Positions 41,513-49,895 of a stretch of 64,000 nt of DNA are shown here, piece after piece (within the stretch, counting starts at the first letter, position 1; each line of letters opens with the position of its first letter). The stretch is taken from NCBI GenBank assembly GCA_017308475.1, contig JAFKEU010000004.1, positions 248,001 through 312,000 on the forward strand, given 5' to 3'. The DNA is from Alphaproteobacteria bacterium (GTDB lineage Bacteria; Pseudomonadota; Alphaproteobacteria; Micropepsales; Micropepsaceae). The notes beneath the pieces are model-generated. The model had not been told where the DNA came from and did no database searches. It was given only the letters and a program-made list of their open reading frames with translations. The position numbers and the translations under genes were made by a program.

Positions 41513-42295
41513 ATGCTCAAAGGCAAAGCCGCCGTCGTGACCGGGGCGACCAGCGGTATCGGCCTGGGAATAGCCCGGGCGCTGGCTGCCGAGGGCGCCA
41601 ATGTAATGATCAACGGTTTCGGCGAGGCCGAGGCGATCGAGAAAGAGCGCGCCGGGCTGGAGAGCGCATTCGGCATCAGGGCGCTTTACAGCGATGCCGA
41701 CATGACAAGGCCGCCAGAGATCACCGCCATGGTGGCGGAGGCGGAAAAGGCGTTCGGCGCGGTGGATATCCTGGTCAACAATGCCGGCATCCAGTTCGTC
41801 TCGCCCGTGGAAGATTTCCCGCCCGAGAAATGGGACGCCATCGTCGCCATCAATCTGTCGTCGGCCTTCCATGCGGTGCGCGCTGCGGTGCCGGGAATGA
41901 AGGCTCGCAAATGGGGCCGCATCATCAATACCGGATCGGCCCATGCGCTGGTCGCCTCACCTTTCAAGTCAGCCTATGTCGCCGCCAAGCACGGCATCGC
42001 CGGCCTGACCAAGACGGTGGCATTGGAAACTGCCGCCCATGGCATCACCGTCAATGCCATCTGCCCAGGCTATGTGTGGACGCCGCTGGTGGAAAAGCAG
42101 ATCCCCGCCACCATGCAGGCGCGCGGTTTGACCCGTGAGCAGGTGATCAACGACGTGATGCTGGCCGGCCAGGCGACCAAACAGTTCGTGACAGTGGACG
42201 AGATTGGCGCGCTGGCGGTCTTTCTGGCGGGCGACATGGCGCGCTCCATCACAGGCGCGCTGATCACCATCGATGGCGGCTGGACAGCGGCTTAA
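41513..42295 (+). CDS. bdhA: 3-hydroxybutyrate dehydrogenase
   Basis: 260 residues, ATG 41513 with GGGAG upstream. Classical SDR with TGATSGIGLGIARALAAEG, NNAGIQ, catalytic Ser in NTGSAHALVASPFKS and Tyr/Lys in AYVAAKHGIAGLTKTVALET. The C-terminal half has the substrate signature of D-3-hydroxybutyrate dehydrogenases: GYVWTPLVEKQIPATMQARG and QATKQFVTVDEIGALAVFLA. It interconverts (R)-3-hydroxybutyrate and acetoacetate with NAD in PHB/ketone-body metabolism. Ends tail-to-tail with the GNAT gene, overlapping by 4 bp. Confidence 0.94.
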   Translation: MLKGKAAVVTGATSGIGLGIARALAAEGANVMINGFGEAEAIEKERAGLESAFGIRALYSDADMTRPPEITAMVAEAEKAFGAVDILVNNAGIQFVSPVEDFPPEKWDAIVAINLSSAFHAVRAAVPGMKARKWGRIINTGSAHALVASPFKSAYVAAKHGIAGLTKTVALETAAHGITVNAICPGYVWTPLVEKQIPATMQARGLTREQVINDVMLAGQATKQFVTVDEIGALAVFLAGDMARSITGALITIDGGWTAA

Positions 42296-42762
42296 TCCAG
42301 CGTCAGACCAAAGAAGAGCTGGTCGGGATAAAGGGGCGGCGCGTAGGGCGCGATGGGTTCGAAGCCGAAGGCGCGGTACAGCGCCTGCGCTGCCGTCAGG
42401 TGCCGCAGCGTATCTAGCTTGACTTCGCGGTAACCGCTGGCGCGCGCCACCCCAAGCACTGCTTTCAGCAGGGAGCGGCCCACACCTCGACCTCGCGCCG
42501 CGTCCATCACATACATGCGCTTGATCTCGCCTGTGCCCGGCAACTGCGGCCGCAGGGCAACGCAGCCAAGCGCGGTGCCATTGTCGTCGCGCGCAATCAG
42601 CAGCGCCCCGCCCGGCGGGGCATACTCGCCGGGCAGCGCCGCCAGCTCCACGTCGAAGCCCTGGGGCGACAGATCGACCGGCAGCATCGCGGCGTAGGCA
42701 CGGAACAGGGTGGCGATTTCGGCCAGCGCGTCCTGCCCCGATTCGATGCGAAAGCCGCTCAT
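42292..42762 (-). CDS. GNAT-family N-acetyltransferase
   Basis: 156 residues from ATG 42762, whose A is shared with the stop of the EamA gene (TGATG), so translation is coupled. GNAT core with the acetyl-CoA loop R..G.G..L: KRMYVMDAARGRGVGRSLLK AVL, preceded by ALLIARDDNGTALGCVALRP and followed by GYREVKLDTLRHLTAAQALY RAFGF. Substrate is unknown; the preceding permease suggests a small amino compound. Overlaps the end of bdhA on the other strand by 4 bp. Confidence 0.9.
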   Translation of the reverse strand: MSGFRIESGQDALAEIATLFRAYAAMLPVDLSPQGFDVELAALPGEYAPPGGALLIARDDNGTALGCVALRPQLPGTGEIKRMYVMDAARGRGVGRSLLKAVLGVARASGYREVKLDTLRHLTAAQALYRAFGFEPIAPYAPPLYPDQLFFGLTLD

Positions 42763-43655
42763 CACGCCGCCGCCACGGTCCGCCGGCGCATGAAGCGCCC
42801 GTCAATCGCCAAAATTCCCAGCGCGATTATGCCCATGCCGGCAATGGCGTTCCAAGTCACCGGCTCGGCCAGCACCGCCGCGCCCAGCACCACGGCGATC
42901 GGCGGAATGATGAAGGTGGTCAGCGAGATGGCGGTGACACCCGCGGTCGCCAGCATGCGGTAATAGACGACATAGGCCAACGCGGTATTGACCAGTGCGA
43001 TGGCCAGCCACGCCGCCCAGATCCTCACATCCGGCACCGCATAATGCCAAGACCGGTCCACCAGCAGAGAGAGGGGCAGGAGAATTGCCGCGGCACCGGT
43101 GATCTGGCCGGTGGCCGCCGTCAGGGGCGCAAGGCCCGTGAACCGGCGGCTGTAGACACCGGCGAAGGCATAGGTGCAGGAGGCGGCGATCACTGCCAGT
43201 TCGCCCCAGATGTAGCTGGTGCCGGCGAAGGCCGCCGGACCCACCAGCACCACCGTGCCCACGATGCCAAAGGCGATGCCCAGCACCTTGGCGGCGGAGA
43301 GCTTCTCGTCATGGGTGCCCAGATGCGCCACCACCACCATGAAGATGGGCGTGGTGGCGTTCAGGATCGAGGCCATGCCACTGGTAATGTGCGTCTCGCC
43401 CCAGGCGATCAGCACGAAGGGGATTGCATTGTTCAGCAGGCCCAGAAGCAGGAAGCGCTTCCACAGACCGCCACCCAGCGACAGCGGCGTGCCGCGCACG
43501 GCCAGCCACAGGTTCAGCGCGATGGCGGCAAATCCAACCCGGCCCAACACCACCGTCACCGGCGGCAGAACCGCCACCAACACCTTATAGAAGAAGAAGC
43601 TGCTGCCCCACAGCAGCGACAGGAAAAGCAGCAGTCCCCAATTGCGCGCATTCAT
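42762..43655 (-). CDS. EamA/DMT-family transporter
   Basis: 297 residues from ATG 43655 (MNARNWGLLLFLSLLWGSSF); an ATG at 43664 would add three residues. About ten membrane helices in two EamA repeats: SLLWGSSFFFYKVLVAVLPP at the start of the first, GELAVIAASCTYAFAGVYSR at the start of the second, PIAVVLGAAVLAEPVTWNAI with the conserved Glu-Pro near the end. Family members export or import amino acids and related metabolites. Coupled to the GNAT gene downstream (TGATG), which may modify the transported molecule. Confidence 0.9.
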   Translation of the reverse strand: MNARNWGLLLFLSLLWGSSFFFYKVLVAVLPPVTVVLGRVGFAAIALNLWLAVRGTPLSLGGGLWKRFLLLGLLNNAIPFVLIAWGETHITSGMASILNATTPIFMVVVAHLGTHDEKLSAAKVLGIAFGIVGTVVLVGPAAFAGTSYIWGELAVIAASCTYAFAGVYSRRFTGLAPLTAATGQITGAAAILLPLSLLVDRSWHYAVPDVRIWAAWLAIALVNTALAYVVYYRMLATAGVTAISLTTFIIPPIAVVLGAAVLAEPVTWNAIAGMGIIALGILAIDGRFMRRRTVAAA

Positions 43656-43775
43656 GACCGGCATCCGTCGGAAAAGCGCCATTAAGCAGGTGCGTCCTGC
43701 CTGCACCTCCCAAATCGCGCTTTTGAATCGCCGGCGCAAGAGCGCTGTCTACATGTCGGCCATTCGTGGCACGCG

Positions 43776-43832
43776 TCTCTGAGACAGAATGCGACAGCGC
43801 CTGTCAGGAAACCTGAATGGCGGTCTCAGAGA
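43776..43832. promoter_or_regulatory. Nested inverted repeats before the RcnB-like gene
   Basis: TCTCTGAGAC (43776-43785) and its inverted copy GTCTCAGAGA (43823-43832) flank a second repeat GACAG-CGC-CTGTC (43793-43805). They precede the start at 43888 by 56-112 bp. Could be regulator sites or an RNA hairpin in the leader; no promoter is clear. Confidence 0.45.
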
Positions 43833-43887
43833 AGGTTCAAAGTATCGCCCATAGCCTCACACCCGAGTTCAACGGAAAGGTTTTGCC

Positions 43888-44262
43888 ATGAAACGCTTTA
43901 TCACCACCGCCGCCGCCCTGGCCCTGCTGACCGGCACCATGGGCTCGGCCATCGCCCAGGATTATGGGCGCCACGACCATCGTCCGGGACCGGCCACGCA
44001 CGGACCTGCGATGCAGGGGCCGGCAATGCATGGTCCTGCAATGCGCGGTTCGGCGATGGATCGTCACGCCGACCACCATGACTGGCGCAAAGGCGGACAT
44101 ATTGCCCGGTACGACTGGAATCACGGCTCCCGCGTCGACTGGCGCCGTCATCATCTGCACCAGCCCCCGCACGGTTATGAATGGCGCCGGGTGGACGGCA
44201 ACTATGTCCTTGCCGCCGCAGCCACCGGACTGATCGCCTCAATCATCCTGTCGAGTCATTAA
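43888..44262 (+). CDS. RcnB-like periplasmic protein
   Basis: 124 residues, ATG 43888 preceded by GGAAAGG. Signal peptide MKRFITTAAALALLTGTMGS...AQ, then a His/Met-rich region with four repeats of G(P/S)AM (GPAMQGPAMHGPAMRGSAM), and the C-terminal RcnB-type core DWRKGGHIARYDWNHGSRVD with HGYEWRRVDGNYVLAAAATG. RcnB proteins affect nickel/cobalt homeostasis in enterics; in alphaproteobacteria they are common small periplasmic proteins of uncertain role. The Met/His repeats suggest metal binding. A strong terminator follows at 44332. Confidence 0.85.
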   Translation: MKRFITTAAALALLTGTMGSAIAQDYGRHDHRPGPATHGPAMQGPAMHGPAMRGSAMDRHADHHDWRKGGHIARYDWNHGSRVDWRRHHLHQPPHGYEWRRVDGNYVLAAAATGLIASIILSSH

Positions 44263-44331
44263 GCCCCCCTCCGTCGGCAACTTGGTCGGCACCGTCGGCC
44301 CATCGTTGCCGACACCTGCGAGAAAGTGGAA

Positions 44332-44364
44332 GGGCGGCGCCTCTGATCAGGCGCCGCCCCTTTT
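44332..44364 (+). terminator. Rho-independent terminator of the RcnB-like gene
   Basis: 10-bp perfect GC stem GGGCGGCGCC / GGCGCCGCCC (44332-44341, 44350-44359) with an 8-nt loop, followed by CTTTT. It lies between converging genes and may also slow transcription from the HbpS-like gene. Confidence 0.85.
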
Positions 44365-44379
44365 CGGTTTGTCAGTCCG

Positions 44380-44916
44380 CTATTTCAGTTCTGCGGCGAC
44401 CGCATCGATGCCGGCTTGGGAGCAGATCTCGTCCTTGTCGGCACCGACCGCGCCGGAGGACGCCACCGCGCCGATAGTCTCGCCATGATATTTGATCGGC
44501 ACGCCGCCGCCCACCGTGGTCACGCCGCGGATATTTGGCATGGGCGTGCCCAGCGTACCGCCACGCGTCTTGGCGAAGTTGAGCGAGGTGGCGAAGCGGT
44601 TGGCCAGAGTCAGCGCAGTATAGGCCTTGTCCTGGGCCAGGTTGATGGTGTGGGGGCCGGTCTGGTCGTCGCGCAGGAAAACCTTCATGGTGCCGCTGGA
44701 ATCGATCACCACCATGGTGGTGTGGTAGCCCATCTTGCGGCACTGATCGATACCGGCACGGGCTATTCTTTCGGCCATGTCGAGCGACAATTCGTGGGTG
44801 GTGATCACACCCCTTGCACCCACCACCGGCGGATAGGATGAAGGCTCGGGCAGCGGCTGGGCAACGGCCGGCATGCACAGGACAGCGGCAGCAAGCGAAA
44901 GGATGGCGATGCGCAT
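44380..44916 (-). CDS. Secreted HbpS/GlcG-family haem-binding-like protein
   Basis: 178 residues, ATG 44916 with GGGGAGG upstream. Signal peptide MRIAILSLAAAVLCMPAVAQ, then one DUF336/GlcG-HbpS domain: ELSLDMAERIARAGIDQCRK, TTMVVIDSSGTMKVFLRDDQ, DKAYTALTLANRFATSL, GGGVPIKYHGETIGAVASSG AVGADKDEICSQAGIDAVAA. HbpS-type proteins bind haem or cobalamin-like ligands and respond to redox stress; GlcG has no proven activity. Here it lies next to a cytochrome b561/catalase-like pair (gap 51 bp, same strand), which supports a redox role. Confidence 0.88.
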   Translation of the reverse strand: MRIAILSLAAAVLCMPAVAQPLPEPSSYPPVVGARGVITTHELSLDMAERIARAGIDQCRKMGYHTTMVVIDSSGTMKVFLRDDQTGPHTINLAQDKAYTALTLANRFATSLNFAKTRGGTLGTPMPNIRGVTTVGGGVPIKYHGETIGAVASSGAVGADKDEICSQAGIDAVAAELK

Positions 44917-44967
44917 GAAAACCTCCCCAATCTGTTTGGCGAGAGGCTATGGCATCGCCAGACCGTG

Positions 44968-45516
44968 TCAACCGAGCTTTGGGCCGACAGGGGTATTTCG
45001 GGAAGCGAATGGCACCATGCTGGCGAAAACTCCGTCCCGCCGTGCCAGCGCATGAAACAGGGCCGCCGCCAGATGCAGCAGAATGGTGGCGAACAGCAGC
45101 AGCGCCAGCACGGTATGGGCACCGCGCAGCACGGCATACAGGCTGTCATCATGCGGCATTATGGCCGGAAGCCGCAGCGGTCCCCACAGCACGATGGGAT
45201 AGCCGCCCGCCGACAGCATCGACCAGCCGATCAACGGCATCGCCAGCAGCAGCGCGTAGAGCAGAACATGCGACGCTTTGGCGCCAAACGTCTGCCAGGC
45301 CGGCAGGGGCGGCGTGCCCCGGCGCCAGCGCACAGCCAGGCGCACCATCGCGAGCAAAAGGATGGCAATGCCCAGCGGACGATGAACGGCCACCAGCGTG
45401 CCAAAGCGCGGCTGCACGGTTGAGACCATGCCGATGCCGATGAAGAGCATGGCAATCACCATCACCGCCATCAGCCAGTGCAGCCAGCGCTGCAGGACGG
45501 AAAAACGCGTGATCAT
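44968..45516 (-). CDS. Cytochrome b561
   Basis: 182 residues from ATG 45516 with GGGAGG upstream. Four membrane helices and paired haem b histidines of the prokaryotic b561 family: RFSVLQRWLHWLMAVMVIAM, LVAVHRPLGIAILLLAMVRL, ASHVLLYALLLAMPLIGWSM, RGAHTVLALLLFATILLHLA. It moves electrons between the quinone pool and periplasmic acceptors. ATGA overlap with the catalase-like gene shows coupled translation, so it probably supplies electrons to that peroxidase. Confidence 0.94.
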   Translation of the reverse strand: MITRFSVLQRWLHWLMAVMVIAMLFIGIGMVSTVQPRFGTLVAVHRPLGIAILLLAMVRLAVRWRRGTPPLPAWQTFGAKASHVLLYALLLAMPLIGWSMLSAGGYPIVLWGPLRLPAIMPHDDSLYAVLRGAHTVLALLLFATILLHLAAALFHALARRDGVFASMVPFASRNTPVGPKLG

Positions 45517-46583
45517 TGCGACCTCCCATCTCGGGGATACTGCCGCGCCTCGGCCATTCGGCGATCGAAGGAGACGGCATAGGTCGCCGAACGCGCAGCC
45601 AGCAGCGGATCGTCGGAGCCGCTGATGCCTGACGGCAGGATCAGGGGATCGTAATTGTAGTCGCGGCAGGGACCACTTGCTTCGTCTTCGGCCCTTTTGA
45701 CCACAAGCGTGCCAAGCGTGACGACGGGCCGGTCCGCCGGCCACGCCCTGGTTGCGTCATTGGTGGGATCTCCAGGCTGGGCCAGCGTTGCCACCATGCG
45801 CCAGCGGAGCGGGCCTTTCGCCAGTCGGCGCTTCAGATCGGCGGCAAGGAAATTCGGGCCGAGCGCCTTGCGCTGCTCCGGCGTGATGGTCTGCGCAGCC
45901 GTCTGTGGGATCATCGACCAGCGTGCGGGATGCGCCACGCCCGACGCGTCGATGAAGCGGAAGGCGTTCAGGCTGTTGTAGCGCTGGTCGGCATAGCTGG
46001 TGGTCCAGGGCGCGTTCGCGGCCCAGCGGAAGAAGCCGGCGGTTTCGGGATGGGCGGCGCGGAAACGCTTCAGCGCCGTGGGATCGGGCTTGCCGGCGGC
46101 CGGATCGATGTCGGACGCCAGCGCCTGTTCATAGAAGGCTTGCGGCGTGGCCACGACGAAGACGGGTGAATTGTTCATGCCGCTGCGCCATTCCTGGCCG
46201 CCCGCCACGATGCGGATCGCCATGCTGCGCACGCGGCCCGCCGCATCGGGTGCCAGGGGATTGCCCACCGCGATGGCGAAGCGGCCGATCACCGGATAGC
46301 TGCCTTGTGCCAGCATGGGGGCGGTGGACCAGTGCGCACCTTCGCCGCCGGCCACGAAGGTGCCGGTGAAACAGATGCCCTTGGAATGGTTGCGGCGGTG
46401 GCCGATGGGGGCGCCGCCGCGCCGCGACAGGGCATCGACGATGCGCTCTGGCGTCAGCCGGGCGGGGCTGAACCAGCCGGCGGTATAGGCGAAGGCGGCT
46501 GCAGAAGCACCGACCACGAGGACGATGATGGCGAGCGGCCCTCCGAGGGGCCGTGACGCGCCAAGAATGCGTTTGAGAGACAT
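45513..46583 (-). CDS. Membrane-anchored catalase-like haem peroxidase (SrpA type)
   Basis: 356 residues. An N-terminal helix (LAIIVLVVGASAAAFAYTAG, residues ~17-36) anchors or exports the protein; the rest is a minimal catalase fold. Distal haem residues: His66 in GHRRNHSKGICFTGTFVAGG and Asn in GMNNSPVFVVATPQAF; proximal Tyr in AARSATYAVSFDRRM near residue 335. Short catalase-family proteins of this type act as peroxidases using an external donor. The overlapping cytochrome b561 gene is the obvious donor, giving a quinol:peroxide pathway at the inner membrane. The heme-binding-like protein encoded next may join it. Confidence 0.92.
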   Translation of the reverse strand: MSLKRILGASRPLGGPLAIIVLVVGASAAAFAYTAGWFSPARLTPERIVDALSRRGGAPIGHRRNHSKGICFTGTFVAGGEGAHWSTAPMLAQGSYPVIGRFAIAVGNPLAPDAAGRVRSMAIRIVAGGQEWRSGMNNSPVFVVATPQAFYEQALASDIDPAAGKPDPTALKRFRAAHPETAGFFRWAANAPWTTSYADQRYNSLNAFRFIDASGVAHPARWSMIPQTAAQTITPEQRKALGPNFLAADLKRRLAKGPLRWRMVATLAQPGDPTNDATRAWPADRPVVTLGTLVVKRAEDEASGPCRDYNYDPLILPSGISGSDDPLLAARSATYAVSFDRRMAEARQYPRDGRSQ

Positions 46584-46773
46584 GGGTGCCGTTCCCGAAA
46601 AGGACGCGACGATTATTCATCCGGCGGCCACTGGTGGACAAGCAACCCGCGGGAGAACTGATCGATCGCGTTTGGCGAACGATGCGCATCAATACAGGAA
46701 AAGCACGGCGGTTACATGCGGGGCGCGCATGGCGCTTACGCAGAGATTGCGGCGCGAAGCCAAATCGACAAGG

Positions 46774-46832
46774 CCTGGTGGGGCACCAGTCTTCGCGCAG
46801 CCTCCGCTGCGCGAAGACTGGTGCCCCAGGCC
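46774..46832. repeat. Inverted duplication of the tRNA-Leu 3' end (22-bp perfect arms)
   Basis: Arms at 46780-46801 and 46806-46827 are perfect reverse complements over 22 bp with a 4-nt loop. The right arm contains the last acceptor bases and CCA of tRNA-Leu; the left arm is an inverted copy which extends imperfectly to about 46774 (GGCCTGG, with a 3-nt insertion). In the transcript the trailer would pair with the tRNA's own 3' end. Could act as terminator/processing hairpin or be a mobile-element scar. Confidence 0.75.
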
Positions 46833-46904
46833 GGACTTGAACCAGCACGCCCGTGAAGGCGACAGATTTTGAGTCTGCTGCGTCTACCATTCCGCCACTG
46901 GGGC
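46819..46904 (-). tRNA. tRNA-Leu (anticodon CAA)
   Basis: Class II tRNA: acceptor GCCCCAG pairs with CTGGGGC, discriminator A, encoded CCA. Anticodon arm GCAGA-CTCAAAA-TCTGT gives anticodon CAA (reads UUG). Variable arm CGCCTTCACGGGCG and T-arm GTTCAAGTC are present. The 3' end lies inside a long inverted repeat (46780-46827). Confidence 0.96.
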
Positions 46905-47031
46905 AGCGAAAAATCGAATGGCCGCGGGACTATAACGGCGAAAATCGCCCGGTCAACGCGGCCTGCCGGGCCTCTGGCCGGTCCCCGAAATGCCGCTTGC
47001 GCGGACCTTTTCCGCCGCTAATCTGCCCTCC

Positions 47032-48036
47032 ATGAACGCCGCCCTCAAAGACCTGCACATCCCCCCCCGCTCCGACTGGACGCGGGAGGAGATCGCCGCC
47101 CTCTTCGCCCTGCCCTTCCCCGATCTGATGTTCCGGGCCCAGAGTGTACATCGCGCCCATTTCGATCCCACCGAGGTCCAGATCTCGACGCTGCTGTCGA
47201 TCAAGACCGGCGGCTGCCCGGAGGATTGCGGCTACTGCTCGCAGAGCGCCAAGTATGAGACCGGGGTCAAGGCGTCCAGGCTGATGGCGTTCGACGCAGT
47301 GCTGGCCGACGCGGCAAGGGCCAAGGCCGCCGGCGCCAGCCGTTTCTGCATGGGTGCAGCCTGGCGGTCGCCCAAGGACAGGGACCTGGACCAGGTCTGC
47401 GCCATGGTTGAAGGCGTCAAGGCGATGGGAATGGAGACCTGCGTCACGCTGGGCATGCTGACGGGTGCCCAGGCGCAGCGGCTGAAGGATGCCGGCCTGG
47501 ACTATTACAACCACAACCTCGACACCTCGCCCGAATACTACCCACAGATCGTTAGTACACGGACCTATCAGGACCGGCTGGACACGCTGGAACATGTGCG
47601 CAGCGCGGGCATCAATGTCTGCTGCGGCGGCATCGTCGGCATGGGCGAAAGCGCGGACGACCGCATCGGGCTGATCCATGCCCTGGCCACCCTGCCCACG
47701 CATCCCGAAAGCGTGCCGATCAACGCGCTGGTGCAGATTAAGGGCACACCGTCGGGCGCCAGTGCCCCGCTCGATCCGCTGGACTTCGTGCGCATGATCG
47801 CGGTGGCGCGCATCACCATGCCAAAATCGATGGTGCGTCTGTCGGCCGGCCGCGAGGAAATGAGCGACGAGACCCAGGCGCTCTGCCTCCTGGCAGGCGC
47901 CAATTCAATCTTCTATGGCGAACGGCTGCTGACCACGCCCAATCCGGTCACGGGCAAGGACCGCGCGCTGTTCAACCGGCTGGGGATCGTGCCCATGCCG
48001 CTTTCATCGAAGCCCTACGGGGAGGCGGGCCATTAA
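47032..48036 (+). CDS. bioB: Biotin synthase
   Basis: 334 residues from ATG 47032 ([20 protein letters not shown]). Radical-SAM enzyme that inserts sulfur into dethiobiotin, last step of biotin synthesis. CxxxCxxC for the SAM cluster is in [20 protein letters not shown] (Cys62, 66, 69); cysteine ligands of the second cluster in [10 protein letters not shown] and [27 protein letters not shown] and [13 protein letters not shown] are invariant family segments, and the Arg ligand lies in [11 protein letters not shown]. No strong ribosome site is visible and an upstream in-frame ATG (46990) exists. Other bio genes are not adjacent. Confidence 0.97.
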   Translation: MNAALKDLHIPPRSDWTREEIAALFALPFPDLMFRAQSVHRAHFDPTEVQISTLLSIKTGGCPEDCGYCSQSAKYETGVKASRLMAFDAVLADAARAKAAGASRFCMGAAWRSPKDRDLDQVCAMVEGVKAMGMETCVTLGMLTGAQAQRLKDAGLDYYNHNLDTSPEYYPQIVSTRTYQDRLDTLEHVRSAGINVCCGGIVGMGESADDRIGLIHALATLPTHPESVPINALVQIKGTPSGASAPLDPLDFVRMIAVARITMPKSMVRLSAGREEMSDETQALCLLAGANSIFYGERLLTTPNPVTGKDRALFNRLGIVPMPLSSKPYGEAGH

Positions 48037-48049
48037 CCGGCTGGCCATC

Positions 48050-48232
48050 ATGCTTGTGATCCTTGTGCTGGCATCGGTGATGCTGGCCCCGGTGATGATG
48101 GCCTTCGACTTCGACCCCATGCCGGGTGACATCGCTTTCACCCTGAATCAGCACCATTATCAGGTTCCCGTACTATGGAGCCTGTGTGCAGGTGCCGGCT
48201 TGGCCCTTTTATATTCGGTGCTGAAGAAGTAA
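48050..48232 (+). CDS. Small two-helix membrane protein
   Basis: 60 residues from ATG 48050: helix 1 MLVILVLASVMLAPVMMAFD, a short loop FDPMPGDIAFTLNQHHYQVP, helix 2 VLWSLCAGAGLALLYSVLKK. No family recognised. There is no Shine-Dalgarno near this ATG, but GGAGGCGGGCC at the bioB end sits 6 nt before an in-frame ATT (48032), which would add six residues (INRLAI) and overlap the bioB stop; an atypical start is possible. It lies between bioB and purH (36 bp before purH) on the same strand. Confidence 0.65.
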   Translation: MLVILVLASVMLAPVMMAFDFDPMPGDIAFTLNQHHYQVPVLWSLCAGAGLALLYSVLKK

Positions 48233-48268
48233 GAGCGGCCCCGGAAAAGCCCGCCGGACGAGTCGCTG

Positions 48269-49867
48269 ATGAGCCTTCGCAAGATTTCCCGCGCCCTGAT
48301 TTCCGTTTCCGACAAGACCGGGCTGATCGACTTCGCCCGGGGCCTGGCAGACCAGGACGTGATGCTGATCTCTACCGGCGGCACCGCCAGGGCGCTGCGC
48401 GATGCCGGATTGAAGGTCAGCGACGTATCCGAAATCACGAGCTTTCCCGAGATGATGGATGGCCGGGTGAAGACCCTGCATCCGATGGTGCATGGGGGCC
48501 TTCTGGCATTGCGCGACAACACCGATCATGCCGAGGCGATGAAGGTGCACGGCATCGCCGGCATCGATCTTCTGGTCTGCAACCTCTATCCGTTCGAGGC
48601 CACGGTGGCGCGTGGCGCCGATTTCGAAACCACGATCGAGAATATCGACATCGGCGGGCCGGCCATGACCCGTAGCGCCGCCAAGAACCATGACTGGGTT
48701 ACGGTTGTGGTCGATGTGGAAGACTATAGCGCGGTGCTGGACGAGATAAGAGCCAATGGCGGCGCCACCACGCTGGCGCTGCGCCGGACCCTGGCCCAGC
48801 GCGCCTTTGCCCGCACCGCTGCGTATGACGCGGCGGTGTCCAACTGGTTCGCCGGGCAACTGGAGGCGGAGGGGGCGGATGCGCCGCCCCGCCGCCGCGC
48901 CTTCGGCGGCCTGCTGCGTCAGCCGCTGCGCTATGGCGAGAACCCGCACCAAAAGGCGGCCTTCTATGTCGATGGCGATCCACGACCGGGCGTCGCCGGC
49001 GCCAGGCAGATCCAGGGAAAAGAACTCTCCTACAACAACATCAACGACACCGACGCGGCCTATGAACTGGTGGCGGAATTCGATCCGGCGGGGGGACCGG
49101 CCTGCGCCATCATCAAGCACGCCAATCCCTGCGGTGTGGCGCTGGCGGGAAGCCTGAAAGAGGCCTATCAGGCAGCGCTGGCCTGCGATCCCACCAGCGC
49201 CTTTGGCGGCATCATCGCCTTCAACCAGACGCTGGACGGCGAGACGGCCGAGGAGATCGGCAAGATATTCACCGAGGTGATCATCGCCCCCGATGCCGAT
49301 GCGGATGCGCGCCAGGTACTGGCGGCCAAGAAAAACCTGCGCCTGCTGCTGGCGGGTGGCCTGCCCGATCCGCTGGCGTCCAGCCTGACCTACCGATCGG
49401 TGTCCGGCGGGTTCCTGGTGCAGACCCGCGACAATGGTCGCGTCACCCGCGATATGCTGAAGTTGGTGACCAGACGCGTGCCGAGCGAGCGTGAAATCGC
49501 CGACATGCTGATGGCCTTCACCATCGGCAAACATGTGAAGTCCAACGCCGTTGTCTATGTGAAGGACGGCTCGACCGCCGCCATCGGCATGGGCCAGACC
49601 AACCGTGTGGACAGCGCGCGCATCGCCGCGCTGCGGGCCAAGGAAGCGGCCCGCCTGGCCGGCTGGCCGGAACCGCGCACGGTGGGATCGGTTGCCGCAT
49701 CGGAAGCCTTCTTCCCCTTCCCCGATGGCCTTCTGGCGGTGGCCGAGGCCGGCGCGACGGCGGTGATCCAGCCGGGCGGTTCACTGAATGACCAGAAGGT
49801 GATCGACGCGGCGGATGAAGCGGGTCTGGCGATGGTGTTTACCGGCATGCGCCATTTCCGGCACTAG
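48269..49867 (+). CDS. purH: Bifunctional AICAR formyltransferase / IMP cyclohydrolase
   Basis: 532 residues, full length. Catalyses the last two steps of purine synthesis: formylation of AICAR with 10-formyl-THF and closure to IMP. N-terminal MGS-like cyclohydrolase domain: [74 protein letters not shown]-terminal transformylase: [34 protein letters not shown], catalytic Lys-His in [48 protein letters not shown] and [14 protein letters not shown]. Located downstream of bioB and the small membrane gene. Confidence 0.98.
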   Translation: MSLRKISRALISVSDKTGLIDFARGLADQDVMLISTGGTARALRDAGLKVSDVSEITSFPEMMDGRVKTLHPMVHGGLLALRDNTDHAEAMKVHGIAGIDLLVCNLYPFEATVARGADFETTIENIDIGGPAMTRSAAKNHDWVTVVVDVEDYSAVLDEIRANGGATTLALRRTLAQRAFARTAAYDAAVSNWFAGQLEAEGADAPPRRRAFGGLLRQPLRYGENPHQKAAFYVDGDPRPGVAGARQIQGKELSYNNINDTDAAYELVAEFDPAGGPACAIIKHANPCGVALAGSLKEAYQAALACDPTSAFGGIIAFNQTLDGETAEEIGKIFTEVIIAPDADADARQVLAAKKNLRLLLAGGLPDPLASSLTYRSVSGGFLVQTRDNGRVTRDMLKLVTRRVPSEREIADMLMAFTIGKHVKSNAVVYVKDGSTAAIGMGQTNRVDSARIAALRAKEAARLAGWPEPRTVGSVAASEAFFPFPDGLLAVAEAGATAVIQPGGSLNDQKVIDAADEAGLAMVFTGMRHFRH

Positions 49868-49895
49868 GCGCGGAGGATTTTTTCCGCCCGGAAAT

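Noticed and set aside
46905..47031. Riboswitch or BirA-type operator before bioB
   Set aside because: The short gap to tRNA-Leu shows no TTGTAAACC-like palindrome or conserved riboswitch core.
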